Assembly (NCBI GenBank): GCA_022508445.1
Contig: JAFLVG010000002.1
Coordinates: forward strand, 124,001-188,000
Source of the DNA: Clostridiales bacterium
GTDB lineage: Bacteria; Bacillota; Clostridia; Christensenellales; Pumilibacteraceae
Length of the DNA stretch: 64,000 nt
Reading direction: 5' to 3'
The notes beneath the pieces were generated by a model. The model was not told the DNA's origin and searched no databases. It was given only the letters and a program-made list of their open reading frames with translations. The position numbers and the translations under genes are program-made. This document shows, one piece after another, positions 24,822 through 35,583 of this stretch. Numbering within the stretch: the first letter of the stretch is position 1; the number at the start of each line of letters is the position of its first letter.

Positions 24822-25647
24822 CTGGTTTCCCGGACACATGGCTAAGTCCACGCGAGAGATCGAGGACAGTTTAAGATCGGCTGATTGCGCATTGTACGTT
24901 CTTGACAGCCGCGCAGTGAAGTCGTGCTTCAATCCCGCGTTCGACAAGATGATAACCGTTCCCATCGTGTACGTCTTGAACAAAACGGATACGGTCGATG
25001 CGAGTGACGTGGACGCTTGGATCAAGCGCCTCAATTCGGAAAGAAACGTAGCGGTCGCTGTCGAAGGCACAAGCTCGTCGTGCCGCAAAAAACTGCTTGC
25101 CGCAATCAAAAATGTTTGCGCGCCCACACTCGAAAGACAGCGTAAGCGCGGACTCAACGAGCATATTCGAGCCGTTGTGGTCGGCGTGCCGAACACAGGC
25201 AAATCGACGGTTATAAACAGCCTTTGCGGCAAGGCAAGACTTATTACGGGCGACAGAGCAGGCGTTACACGCGCCGCAAAATGGGCGAGAGTGGACGAAA
25301 CGCTCGACGTGCTTGACACCCCGGGTACGCTGTACCCCAAAATTACGGAAAGAACGGTAGGTGAAAATCTCGCCGTCATAGGCAGTATCAAGGACGAAGT
25401 GCTTGATGTTACAGAGCTCGCTTTTTCGCTTGTCGGCAAGCTCAATAGAATAGACAAGAGTATACTTGCTTCGCGGTACGGAAAAGAAATAGACGGCGTC
25501 GAATGTTTGGACGAGATAGCCGGAGTTCGCGGATTCAAGATGCGCGGCGGAGCATTCGATACCGAGCGCGCGGCGGCGGCTCTTATCGACGATTACAGAA
25601 AAGGTCGGTTAGGCAAGATAGCATTGGAGTATGCCGATGAAAGATAG
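24811..25647 (+). CDS. rbgA: Ribosome biogenesis GTPase YlqF/RbgA
   Basis: A 278-residue circularly permuted GTPase needed late in 50S assembly. The motif order is permuted as expected: NKTD (G4) near residue 52, then GVPNTGKSTVINSL (G1) near 128, then DTPGTLYP (G3) near 171. The N-terminus MDINWFPGHMAKSTRE is the family hallmark. The start is GTG inside trmD. The last 17 bases overlap rnhB. The YlqF-RnhB pairing is standard in Bacillota. Confidence 0.95.
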   Translation: MDINWFPGHMAKSTREIEDSLRSADCALYVLDSRAVKSCFNPAFDKMITVPIVYVLNKTDTVDASDVDAWIKRLNSERNVAVAVEGTSSSCRKKLLAAIKNVCAPTLERQRKRGLNEHIRAVVVGVPNTGKSTVINSLCGKARLITGDRAGVTRAAKWARVDETLDVLDTPGTLYPKITERTVGENLAVIGSIKDEVLDVTELAFSLVGKLNRIDKSILASRYGKEIDGVECLDEIAGVRGFKMRGGAFDTERAAAALIDDYRKGRLGKIALEYADER

Positions 25648-26320
25648 TCAAAAATCGTCAAAGCGCGAAACCGCTTTGCAAAAGTCAGAGCGTTTGATAG
25701 CGTTTGACAATACGTTCGGCGTAGATAGACTTTGCGGCGTGGACGAGGCCGGAAGAGGTCCTCTCGCAGGCCCTGTGGCGGTTTGTGCGTGCGTAATGCC
25801 GAAAGATGCCGTGATTGCCGGTATAGACGACAGCAAGAAACTCTCGGAGATAAAAAGAGAACGGCTTTTCGAGCAAATTACGGCTGTTGCCGATTATTGC
25901 GTGGTGCTTATAGACCGCGAAACGATAGACGAAATAAACATTCTCGAAGCGACAAAGCTCGGCATGAAGAAAGCTATTGCGGGATTAAAAATCAAGCCGC
26001 AACATGCCGTGATAGACGCGGTAAAAGGTTTGGATACCGACGTTGAGTACACTCCCGTTATAAAGGCGGACGCGAAAAGCTATTGCACGGCGGCGGCGTC
26101 CATAATAGCAAAGGTCACGCGTGATAGAATTATGCGAGAACTTAATGCGCAGTATCCGCAGTACGGGTTTGCGAAAAACAAGGGTTACGGCACGGCAGAG
26201 CATATAGCCGCATTGAAAACATTCGGCGCGTGTCCCGAACACCGCAGGACGTTCATTAAAAATTTCGTCGTTTACAGCGAGGTCGCCGCCGTCACGGAGG
26301 ATAGCGATGCCGGGGCATGA
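25631..26320 (+). CDS. rnhB: Ribonuclease HII
   Basis: A 229-residue RNase HII that removes misincorporated ribonucleotides and RNA-DNA hybrids. The active-site signature is CGVDEAGRGPLAGPVAVCAC (Asp and Glu near residues 38-39). Later acidic residues are in IDDSKKLS and AVIDAVKGLD, and the C-terminal motif YPQYGFAKNKGYGT is present. About 30 N-terminal residues rich in Lys and Ser precede the catalytic core. The ATG at 25631 overlaps rbgA by 17 bases; a second ATG two codons later is possible. It overlaps yraN by 14 bases. Confidence 0.95.
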   Translation: MPMKDSQKSSKRETALQKSERLIAFDNTFGVDRLCGVDEAGRGPLAGPVAVCACVMPKDAVIAGIDDSKKLSEIKRERLFEQITAVADYCVVLIDRETIDEINILEATKLGMKKAIAGLKIKPQHAVIDAVKGLDTDVEYTPVIKADAKSYCTAAASIIAKVTRDRIMRELNAQYPQYGFAKNKGYGTAEHIAALKTFGACPEHRRTFIKNFVVYSEVAAVTEDSDAGA

Positions 26321-26690
26321 TCGTAAAAAGCGCGTGAATAAGCGCGGCAAGAGCGGCGAGGACTTGGCTGTCAAGTATCTCGAAACGCACGGGTACAGAG
26401 TACTCGACCGCAACTATACGACAGATATAGGCGAGGTCGATATTTTCGTGACCGACGAGAAAACGCTCGTCGCAGTCGAGGTAAAGTCAAGGCTTTCGCT
26501 TGAATACGGTACGCCGGTCGAGGCCGTAGGGCATGAAAAGGTAAAGAAGATATCTCAAATCACATCGCAGTATATCAAAAAGTATCGGCTTTTCGGAGTG
26601 CCTGTGCGGTTTGACGTTGTGGAAGTGTATTTGCAGGATAGAACTGTCAACCACATAGTAAACGCATTCGATAGTTTTTTGCACTATTGA
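26307..26690 (+). CDS. yraN: YraN/UPF0102 family nuclease-fold protein
   Basis: A 127-residue YraN-type protein with a restriction-endonuclease-like fold. KSGEDLAVKYLETHGYRVL and GEVDIFVTDEKTLVAVEVKS carry the E, D and ExK residues of the fold, and the C-terminal helix follows. The family is widespread next to rnhB; its substrate is not well established. The start ATG lies inside the end of rnhB. It ends this operon; 147 bases separate it from atpB and contain no terminator I can support. Confidence 0.9.
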   Translation: MPGHDRKKRVNKRGKSGEDLAVKYLETHGYRVLDRNYTTDIGEVDIFVTDEKTLVAVEVKSRLSLEYGTPVEAVGHEKVKKISQITSQYIKKYRLFGVPVRFDVVEVYLQDRTVNHIVNAFDSFLHY

Positions 26691-26772
26691 TTGATATAAA
26701 TAATATAATTAACTGCGTTACACAAAATATTTAAGAGCATATTTGAAGAAAAGGCACAAACTGTATTTACAG

Positions 26773-26830
26773 TATAATGTGTATAAACTTTCACAAAACA
26801 GTTGCCTTTTTACGTTCAAAGTGATATATT
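26773..26830 (+). promoter_or_regulatory. Candidate promoter region of the ATP synthase operon
   Basis: Two candidates. One is TATAAT at 26773-26778, preceded by the palindrome CTGTATTTACAG but with no good -35. The other is TTGCCT (26802-26807), a 17-base spacer and TATATT (26825-26830). The second would place the transcript start at or next to the atpB ATG. Neither choice gives a Shine-Dalgarno. Confidence 0.5.
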
Positions 26831-26837
26831 TGCGTTA

Positions 26838-27503
26838 ATGGAATTCGAGTTGCCTACAATCGCACCGAGAGTGCTTTACAGTAAAGGCGGTTTTAATTTT
26901 ACCGCGACCATGCTGTCTGCTTGCATTGTGACGGGCGCGCTCATCATTTTTGCGGTAATAGTCAGGCTGTTCTTTTTGCCGCGTTGGGAAAAGGACTTAA
27001 AGCACGTTTCGAGATTTCGCATGTTTATCGAGTGGGCGGTCGGCATGTTTGACAGCAATTCCGAGGATATGACCGAAAACTACGCCAAGCAGGTGGGCGC
27101 GATATATTTCGGCTGTTCGGCGTTTATCATGTTCGGAATTCTCATCGAGCTGTTGGGATTGCGTTCCCCGATGTCGGACCTCAATTGCAATATAATTCTC
27201 GGATTCATTACGTTTTTTGCGATATTGTTTATCGGATTTCACAAAAAGCATACGAGGCGGCTTGTTCACTATGCCGCGGTCATACCGCTCGTTACCGATT
27301 TTGTCGTGCCGTTCTCAATGGCGCTACGGCTTTTCGGTAGCGTATTTTCGGGTTATCTCATAATGGACATCGTGTACCAAACGGGATTAAGAAATGTCTT
27401 GCCCGTAGTGCTTGAACCGCTGTTTACTTTGTTCCATGCGGTTATGCAAGCGTATATTTTTATGTTCTTGTCGATGAACTTCATCAACGAAGCCATCGAA
27501 TAG
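26838..27503 (+). CDS. atpB: ATP synthase F0 subunit a
   Basis: A 221-residue membrane subunit that forms the ion half-channels against the c ring. It has five to six hydrophobic helices. The essential arginine lies in the penultimate helix region as ALRLFGSVFSGYLIMDI, and the last helix contains YIFMFLSMNFINEAIE. The ATG at 26838 was chosen because MEFELPTIAPRV is a plausible N-terminus; a TTG 12 codons earlier also leaves the frame open. No Shine-Dalgarno is seen before either. It heads the atp operon in the order a-c-b-(delta-alpha)-gamma-beta-epsilon. No atpI was recognised upstream. Confidence 0.92.
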   Translation: MEFELPTIAPRVLYSKGGFNFTATMLSACIVTGALIIFAVIVRLFFLPRWEKDLKHVSRFRMFIEWAVGMFDSNSEDMTENYAKQVGAIYFGCSAFIMFGILIELLGLRSPMSDLNCNIILGFITFFAILFIGFHKKHTRRLVHYAAVIPLVTDFVVPFSMALRLFGSVFSGYLIMDIVYQTGLRNVLPVVLEPLFTLFHAVMQAYIFMFLSMNFINEAIE

Positions 27504-27518
27504 GTTTAGGAGGCAATT

Positions 27519-27785
27519 ATGCAAGCGTTTATCAATTCTATCATGCCCGTACTTGCGTTTTTGGGCGTTGAAGGCATGACCGCGCTTGGCGCCGGTATTG
27601 CGGCAATAGCGTGCGTCGGCGCGGCTATCGGAATGGGTATGTCCACAAGCAAGGCGGTGGAGAGCATGGCGCGCCAGCCCGAAGCGACAAAGCAGATACG
27701 CTCGTCGCTGTTTATCGGCTTGGCGTTTTGCGAAACAACGGCAATTTACGGATTGCTTATTGCGATAATGCTCATAGTTATGTAG
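27519..27785 (+). CDS. atpE: ATP synthase F0 subunit c
   Basis: An 88-residue hairpin of two membrane helices that forms the rotor ring. The loop [16 protein letters not shown] is highly conserved. The ion-binding carboxylate is the Glu in [13 protein letters not shown] in helix 2. The helix-1 ligand position, which is Gln in Na+-dependent enzymes, is Met here (AAIGMGMS), and the residue after the Glu is Thr. This argues against a textbook Na+ site, although specificity is not settled by sequence. Shine-Dalgarno TTAGGAGG precedes the ATG. Confidence 0.96.
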   Translation: MQAFINSIMPVLAFLGVEGMTALGAGIAAIACVGAAIGMGMSTSKAVESMARQPEATKQIRSSLFIGLAFCETTAIYGLLIAIMLIVM

Positions 27786-27801
27786 CATATAGGTCGTAAG
27801 T

Positions 27802-28320
27802 ATGGCTTTTGTATCGTCTAACATTCTTGACGTATTCGGACTCGATTGGGTATCGATGCTTTTTTATCTCGGCAACTTTATTTTGTTGCTCGCGGTCGTT
27901 ATCCCGTTGATTTACATCCCGACAAAAAAGATGCTCAAAAAGAAACGCGAAAGTCTTGACGAGGTGTACAACGAGAACGAAAGGCTTAAAAAAGAGAGCG
28001 AAGAGGCCAAGGCCGAGTACGATAAAAAGGTAGAGGAGTTTAAGCTCGAAAGCGCCCGCGCAGCCGCAAAGGTGGCCGACGCGGCGCAAGCTCGCGCGAA
28101 TGCGGTGATTGAAGAAGCGCAGGAAAAAGCGCAGGCTATGATTTCCTCCGCAAAAAAAGAGGCGGCAACGCAAATGGAGCAGTTAAAGGGCGAGTACCGC
28201 GACAGCGTAAATACGCTTGCCGTGCAAATTGCCCAAAAGCTGTTGGAGCGCGAAATCTCAGATAAAGACAACTCGGTGCTTATAGAGCAAGTGCTTTCCG
28301 ATTGGGAGGACGCCGACTGA
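27802..28320 (+). CDS. atpF: ATP synthase F0 subunit b
   Basis: A 172-residue peripheral-stalk subunit. One N-terminal membrane helix lies near residues 17-40 (FYLGNFILLLAVVIPLIYI). A long charged coiled coil rich in Glu, Lys and Ala follows to the C-terminus. The C-terminal end VNTLAVQIAQKLLEREIS is the part expected to contact delta. The length is normal, so it has not absorbed the missing delta domain (unlike the b-delta fusions of mycobacteria). The stop overlaps the ATG of the next gene as TGATG. Confidence 0.95.
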   Translation: MAFVSSNILDVFGLDWVSMLFYLGNFILLLAVVIPLIYIPTKKMLKKKRESLDEVYNENERLKKESEEAKAEYDKKVEEFKLESARAAAKVADAAQARANAVIEEAQEKAQAMISSAKKEAATQMEQLKGEYRDSVNTLAVQIAQKLLEREISDKDNSVLIEQVLSDWEDAD

Positions 28321-30189
28321 TGAACCGAATTATCGAGGTTACATCGGCGGCGGAGCTTTCGCACGCACAGATCGAAAAAATAGAAAAGGTTTTTTTGTCC
28401 AAGCACAAGAGCAAGGGCGAAAAAATCGAGTTTGTTTATAAGATAGACAAAGAGCTTATCGGCGGCATTTTGGTCGTAGACGGCGATAAGTATTATGACG
28501 GGACCTTTCGCTCGCAGATAGACAAGCTCAATAAAGTTTTCAAAACGAGCGAGCAGTACGCGGTCGCCGCTGCTTCGTCGCGCCGCAAGCGATCGAAAAA
28601 GCAACAACAGCAAGCCGACACGCTTGCGCAGGAGAGCGAAGAGCAAGCGCCGCCGCAGGCCGCGCAGCTCACTGCCGAATACATCAAGGCGCGCACGGAC
28701 AAAGAGCTTTCCAAAACCGTTTCACGCTATAAAAGGTCGTTCGATGTTCGCCACGCCGGAAGTGTAGAGTTTTGCGGTGACGGCGTTATTATGTGCAACG
28801 GCTTGTCGGATGCAGAGTACGGCGAAATGCTCGAAATAGAAAACGGCGCACAGGCAATCGTATTGAGTCTTTCCGACGGCAATGTCGGCGCGATCGTATT
28901 GGATGACGATGATAAGGTTTCGGCGCACATGCTCGTAAAAACCACGGGCATGATAGTTTCCGTGCCAGTCGGCGAAAAACTTTTGGGTAGAGTGGTAAAT
29001 CCGTTAGGCAAGCCTGTGGACGGCTTGGGTGATTTCACTCCCGATAAATACCGTCCGATAGAAGCGCCTGCGCCCGCAATCAAAGACAGAGGCAAAGTGA
29101 ATACGCCCATGCTCACAGGACTTCTTGCCGTCGATTCCATGATCCCGATTGGAAGAGGCCAGCGCGAGCTCATAATAGGCGACAGGCAGACCGGAAAAAC
29201 GTCGATAGCGGTCGATACAATTCTCAATCAGAAAGGCAAGGACGTTATTTGCGTTTACGTCGCTATCGGTCAGAAGTCATCCACGGTATCCAACATAGTC
29301 AACACATTGACCGAACACGGCGCAATGAGTTATACAGTCATAGTGAGTGCGACGGCTAGGGATAGCGCTCCGCTTCAATACATCGCGCCGTATGCCGGCT
29401 GTGCGATAGCCGAGGAATTCATGTATTCCGGCAAGGACGTGCTTATTGTCTACGACGATTTGTCAAAGCACGCCGTGGCGTACAGAGCGATGAGCCTTTT
29501 ACTTAAACGTCCTCCGGGACGAGAAGCATATCCGGGCGATATTTTCTATCTCCATTCCAGATTGTTGGAGCGCGCCGCCAAACTTTCGCCTGAGCTGGGC
29601 GGCGGATCAATGACCGCGCTACCCATAGTGGAAACGCTGGCAGGCGATATATCCGCATACATTCCTACCAATATTATTTCAATCACCGACGGTCAGATTT
29701 ATCTTGAAAGCGATCTTTTCAATTCGGGTGTGCGCCCCGCGATAAACGTAGGGCTGTCCGTTTCGCGCGTAGGCGGAAGCGCTCAAACAAGCGGTATGCG
29801 CAAAGTATCTGGTAAGCTCCGTCTCGACCTTTCGCAGTACCGCGAGCTTGCGGTGTTCGCGCAGTTCGGTGCGGAGCTCGACCAAACAACTGCGGCGCTC
29901 CTCGAACAAGGCAAGCGCACGACCGAGGTTATAAAGCAAGACGTTCACCGTCCCATGAGCGTAGAGCATCAAGTGCTCTTATTGTATCTTACTACGAAAG
30001 AGCTGTTGAAAAACATTCCCGTAAACAGAATTACCGAATTCAAAGAGAAGTTTGTTAAGTTTTTCGACATCGAATGCTCGGACATTATGAAAGAGTTGTG
30101 CAAAACGGGCGATATATCCATGGATATGGGTATAGAGATTGAGGACGCGGTCAACGAATTTTCGCTGTATTTTTTGAAGGAAAACGGCG

Positions 30190-30197
<8 letters not shown>
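28320..30197 (+). CDS. atpA: ATP synthase delta (C-terminal domain)-alpha fusion
   Basis: A 625-residue protein, about 120 longer than a normal alpha subunit. Residues about 4-75 match the C-terminal domain of the delta/OSCP subunit: EVTSAAELSHAQIEKIEKVF, then IDKELIGGILVVDGDKYYDG, then SQIDKL. Residues about 84-110 are a basic, Gln- and Glu-rich linker (SRRKRSKKQQQQ). The rest, from about 112, is a full alpha subunit with Walker A GDRQTGKT at 287-294 and the usual C-terminal half. No ATG, GTG or TTG occurs in frame between the linker and residue 158, so alpha cannot be started separately. The N-terminal helical domain of delta is absent, and no other atpH is in the operon. GGGAGG lies about 10 bases before the ATG. 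Confidence 0.93.
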
Positions 30198-32839
<2,642 letters not shown>

Positions 32840-33012
32840 TTCGAGAAAAAATTTGCTTGCAATGGCAAATTTATGACGAGAACAAAATAGATGTGTTCAG
32901 TAGCTCTGCTCGAAACTGCGTGCTTTGCGCATGTCATGAGCTTGCTCCGAGTCATAACAGCTAATTTGATTTTTGTGTAACGCCCAAGCCGACTTGCGCA
33001 TAAACAAATGCC

Positions 33013-34008
33013 ATGCAGACTATTGTCGATTTGTCGCGTATGCGGCACAATGTCAGGATGTTTCGGGCAAGAACGCGCAACGGGTTTTGCGCGGTTGTCA
33101 AGTCTAATGCTTACGGTCACGGCATTATGGCGGCATGCGGCATAGAGACGCTTGCCGATTGCTTTATGGTCGCAACTGCGGACGAAGCATTGGAGCTTCT
33201 TTCGGTCATTAATAAGCCTGTATTGGTGCTTGGCGGCGATATTTCGCCGTATATGCGCTTTTACGAATCGCAAATAGTTCCTACGGTGTACAACTGCTCG
33301 CAGTTAAACTGGGTACTAAACGCCGGATATAAAAGATTTTCGGTCGAGATAGATACCGGCATGCACAGGCTGGGTGCGGACGAAAATGAACTCAATGCCA
33401 TAGTCGCTCGTTGCAAAGAGCTTGATGTAAAGCCGTGGTCTGTTTACTCGCATCTGTACGGCGGAATCTCGTCGGCAGCAGAGCAAGCCGCGGAGTTCGG
33501 GCGCTTAACTGCCGAGCCGATCTTGAAAGGCAAGCGGCATTTGTATTGCTCGTGCGCTCTCGACCTTGACGGTTTCGATCTTTTCGATATGTCGCGGTGC
33601 GGGATTGCAATGTACGGCTATCATAGCGGAATGAATATCTGCATGAAGGTGCGTGCGAAGATAGTCGCTCTAAACCTAGTTCACCGCGGCGAACATGTGG
33701 GGTACGGAGATTACACGCTCGACCGCGACGCGCTCATAGCCACCGTAAGGTGCGGATATGCAGACGGGCTTCGGCGGTGCGACAAGCAGTTGTATCTCAA
33801 AGTTCGCGGCGTTAAATGCAAGGTCGTCGGCGTTCCGTGCATGGATCTTTGCATGATAGACGTTACGGGCTTGCAGTGCAGAGTGGGCGAATATGCCTAT
33901 CTTATTTCGGAAAAAGAAGATGCCGAGTATCTTGCAAAATGCTACGGCACAATAGTTTACGAGGTGTTGACGGGGTTTAACGGACGTGCGGAACGAATAT
34001 ACATTTGA
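33013..34008 (+). CDS. alr: Alanine racemase
   Basis: A 331-residue PLP enzyme that makes D-alanine for peptidoglycan. The PLP lysine is K30 in AVVKSNAYGHG. EIDTGMHRLG, SRCGIAMYGYHSG and the second-base region GYGDYTLDRDALIATVRCGY are present. It is about 40-50 residues shorter than the typical 370-390; the N-terminal lead and several loops are reduced. The 173-base gap from atpC shows no strong promoter. It overlaps the next gene by 23 bases. All catalytic elements seem present, so it is probably functional. Confidence 0.92.
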   Translation: MQTIVDLSRMRHNVRMFRARTRNGFCAVVKSNAYGHGIMAACGIETLADCFMVATADEALELLSVINKPVLVLGGDISPYMRFYESQIVPTVYNCSQLNWVLNAGYKRFSVEIDTGMHRLGADENELNAIVARCKELDVKPWSVYSHLYGGISSAAEQAAEFGRLTAEPILKGKRHLYCSCALDLDGFDLFDMSRCGIAMYGYHSGMNICMKVRAKIVALNLVHRGEHVGYGDYTLDRDALIATVRCGYADGLRRCDKQLYLKVRGVKCKVVGVPCMDLCMIDVTGLQCRVGEYAYLISEKEDAEYLAKCYGTIVYEVLTGFNGRAERIYI

Positions 34009-34579
34009 CGATAAAGCCGAAAAGCGAAGAACGCTTATAGAACTTCGCAAGACGGTTGCGGACAAGCCTGCGCTTGCGAATATAGCGGCACATAAAGCAG
34101 CGGATATTGTCAGCGGTAACGTTATGGTCTATATAGCGATTGGTGCTGAAATGCCCACCGACTCGCTCATTAAACTGCTTCTTTCAAAAAGCGGCGTCAC
34201 TCTCTATGCGCCGTATACAAAATACGGAATAATAACGCCGCGAAAGCTCGCGTTATCTTATTTATCCGATTTATCACTTGCGCCCGACATAAACGGCAAC
34301 CTGCCCGAAAACTGTTACGCGCAGGCAGAAACGGACGAGCGAGTAAAACTCGATTACTGCATAACTCCGCTTGTCGGTTTTAATAACAATGGTTACCGCA
34401 TAGGATACGGTAAGGGCTGTTACGACAGGTTTTTCGAGCGTAACTCGGTGTATAAGATAGGTTTTGCGTTCGACGTTCAGCGCATAAATTTTGAACCGAG
34501 TCCAAATGATGTACCGCTCGATTGTTGCGTTACCGAGAAAAAAGTGATATACTTTCGGTATGCGGGTAATTGCGGGTAA
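33986..34579 (+). CDS. 5-formyltetrahydrofolate cyclo-ligase family protein
   Basis: A 197-residue protein of the MTHFS family, which converts 5-formyl-THF to 5,10-methenyl-THF with ATP. The C-terminal signature RIGYGKGCYDRFF and the segment LDYCITPLVGFNNNGYRI are diagnostic. The N-terminal KRRTLIELRKTV matches the family's Lys/Arg-rich ATP-binding start. The start is GTG inside alr, and its end overlaps rsmD by 20 bases. It probably supports one-carbon recycling. Confidence 0.88.
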   Translation: MRNEYTFDDKAEKRRTLIELRKTVADKPALANIAAHKAADIVSGNVMVYIAIGAEMPTDSLIKLLLSKSGVTLYAPYTKYGIITPRKLALSYLSDLSLAPDINGNLPENCYAQAETDERVKLDYCITPLVGFNNNGYRIGYGKGCYDRFFERNSVYKIGFAFDVQRINFEPSPNDVPLDCCVTEKKVIYFRYAGNCG

Positions 34580-35117
34580 GTTTAAGGGAACAAAGCTTGT
34601 TTCGCCGCGCGGCGAGGTTAGACCTACGACAGATATTGTCAAGGGTAGCTTGTTTTCAATGCTCGACGCAAAGGGCGCATTGCGAGGCGCTACGTGCTTG
34701 GATTTGTTCTGCGGAAGCGGCGCGCTCGGCATTGAGGCGCTGTCGAGAGGAGCGGAAAGCTGCGTGTTTGCGGATTTGAACACGTCCAACGTATTAGTTA
34801 ATCTGGACAAGCTTAAACTGACGTGCAGAGTGATTAAGGCCGATTTCAAAAAGACTTTGCGCATGCTCCGCGATGTTAAATTCGATTTGGTGTTTTGCGA
34901 TCCGCCGTACAAAAGTGGGTTTGCCGAGCAAGCGCTGACTCTTATAATAAAGTACGGCATGCTTGGCGATAGCGGTATCGCCGTTATGGAACACGCAAGC
35001 GATAACGATATGACAATTCCATCGAATGCCCGAGTAATAGATAGCAGAGTTTTCGGAGTTTCGGCATTTGAGTTTGTGAGAGGTGAAAGTGAAAGCGATA
35101 TTAGCAGGGACGTTTGA
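34560..35117 (+). CDS. rsmD: 16S rRNA (guanine966-N2)-methyltransferase RsmD
   Basis: A 185-residue Rossmann-fold methyltransferase acting on G966 of 16S rRNA. It begins MRVIAGKFKGTKLVSPRG. The SAM motif LDLFCGSGALGIEALSRGA lies near residues 47-65, and the catalytic motif FCDPPYKSGF near 117. It overlaps the upstream gene by 20 bases and coaD by 35. The rsmD-coaD pair is conserved across Bacillota. Confidence 0.95.
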   Translation: MRVIAGKFKGTKLVSPRGEVRPTTDIVKGSLFSMLDAKGALRGATCLDLFCGSGALGIEALSRGAESCVFADLNTSNVLVNLDKLKLTCRVIKADFKKTLRMLRDVKFDLVFCDPPYKSGFAEQALTLIIKYGMLGDSGIAVMEHASDNDMTIPSNARVIDSRVFGVSAFEFVRGESESDISRDV

Positions 35118-35583
35118 TCCGTTCACGATAGGACACCGCGATTTGGTTTTACGCACGCTAGGAGTTTTCGGTGGCGTAACAATCGCAGTTGCGGCGGATA
35201 CCGAAAAGAATCCTGCGCCCGTAGACGTGCGCGTAGACATTGCAAAAGCGGCGACCGCAGATTTGAGTGGAGTCACGGTAGAGCGGTTTGACGGACTTTT
35301 GTCGGATTACATTAAAACAAAAGGCGATTGCGTGCTTGTTCGCGGCATAAGAAATTCGCGCGACTCGGAATACGAGCGCGACCATGCGCGTATCTATAAA
35401 TCGCTTTGCGGCGTCGATATGGTGTGTTTTATGACGTCGGCCGAATATGAACACATCTCGTCCACTGTGGTGCGAACGCTCGCATCGCTCGGCTGTGAGC
35501 TTGACGGGTATATAGTACCGCAAACTACCGATATCATCAAAGACTATTACGGAAAAAAAATGGGCAATAAGGAGGTTTTATGA
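35083..35583 (+). CDS. coaD: Phosphopantetheine adenylyltransferase
   Basis: A 166-residue nucleotidyltransferase for the fourth step of CoA synthesis. The ATP-binding motif is LAGTFDPFTIGHRDLV (T-x-G-H form), and the conserved late segment SAEYEHISSTVVRTLASLG is present. Two GTG codons (35083 and 35089) can start it; a Shine-Dalgarno-like GAGAGG lies better placed for 35089, so the protein may be two residues shorter. CoaBC, the preceding step, is encoded at 43.6 kb. The stop overlaps the next gene by 4 bases. Confidence 0.95.
   Translation: MKVKAILAGTFDPFTIGHRDLVLRTLGVFGGVTIAVAADTEKNPAPVDVRVDIAKAATADLSGVTVERFDGLLSDYIKTKGDCVLVRGIRNSRDSEYERDHARIYKSLCGVDMVCFMTSAEYEHISSTVVRTLASLGCELDGYIVPQTTDIIKDYYGKKMGNKEVL

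Noticed and set aside
28320-28665. A frameshift or two overlapping genes (atpH fragment, then atpA)
   Set aside because: The frame is continuous, there is no in-frame start between the two domains before codon 158, and all neighbours are intact, so a true fusion is the better reading.
32849-32872. Terminator after atpC
   Set aside because: AAATTTGC/GCAAATTT can pair, but the stem is AT-rich and no T run follows; not enough to call a terminator.
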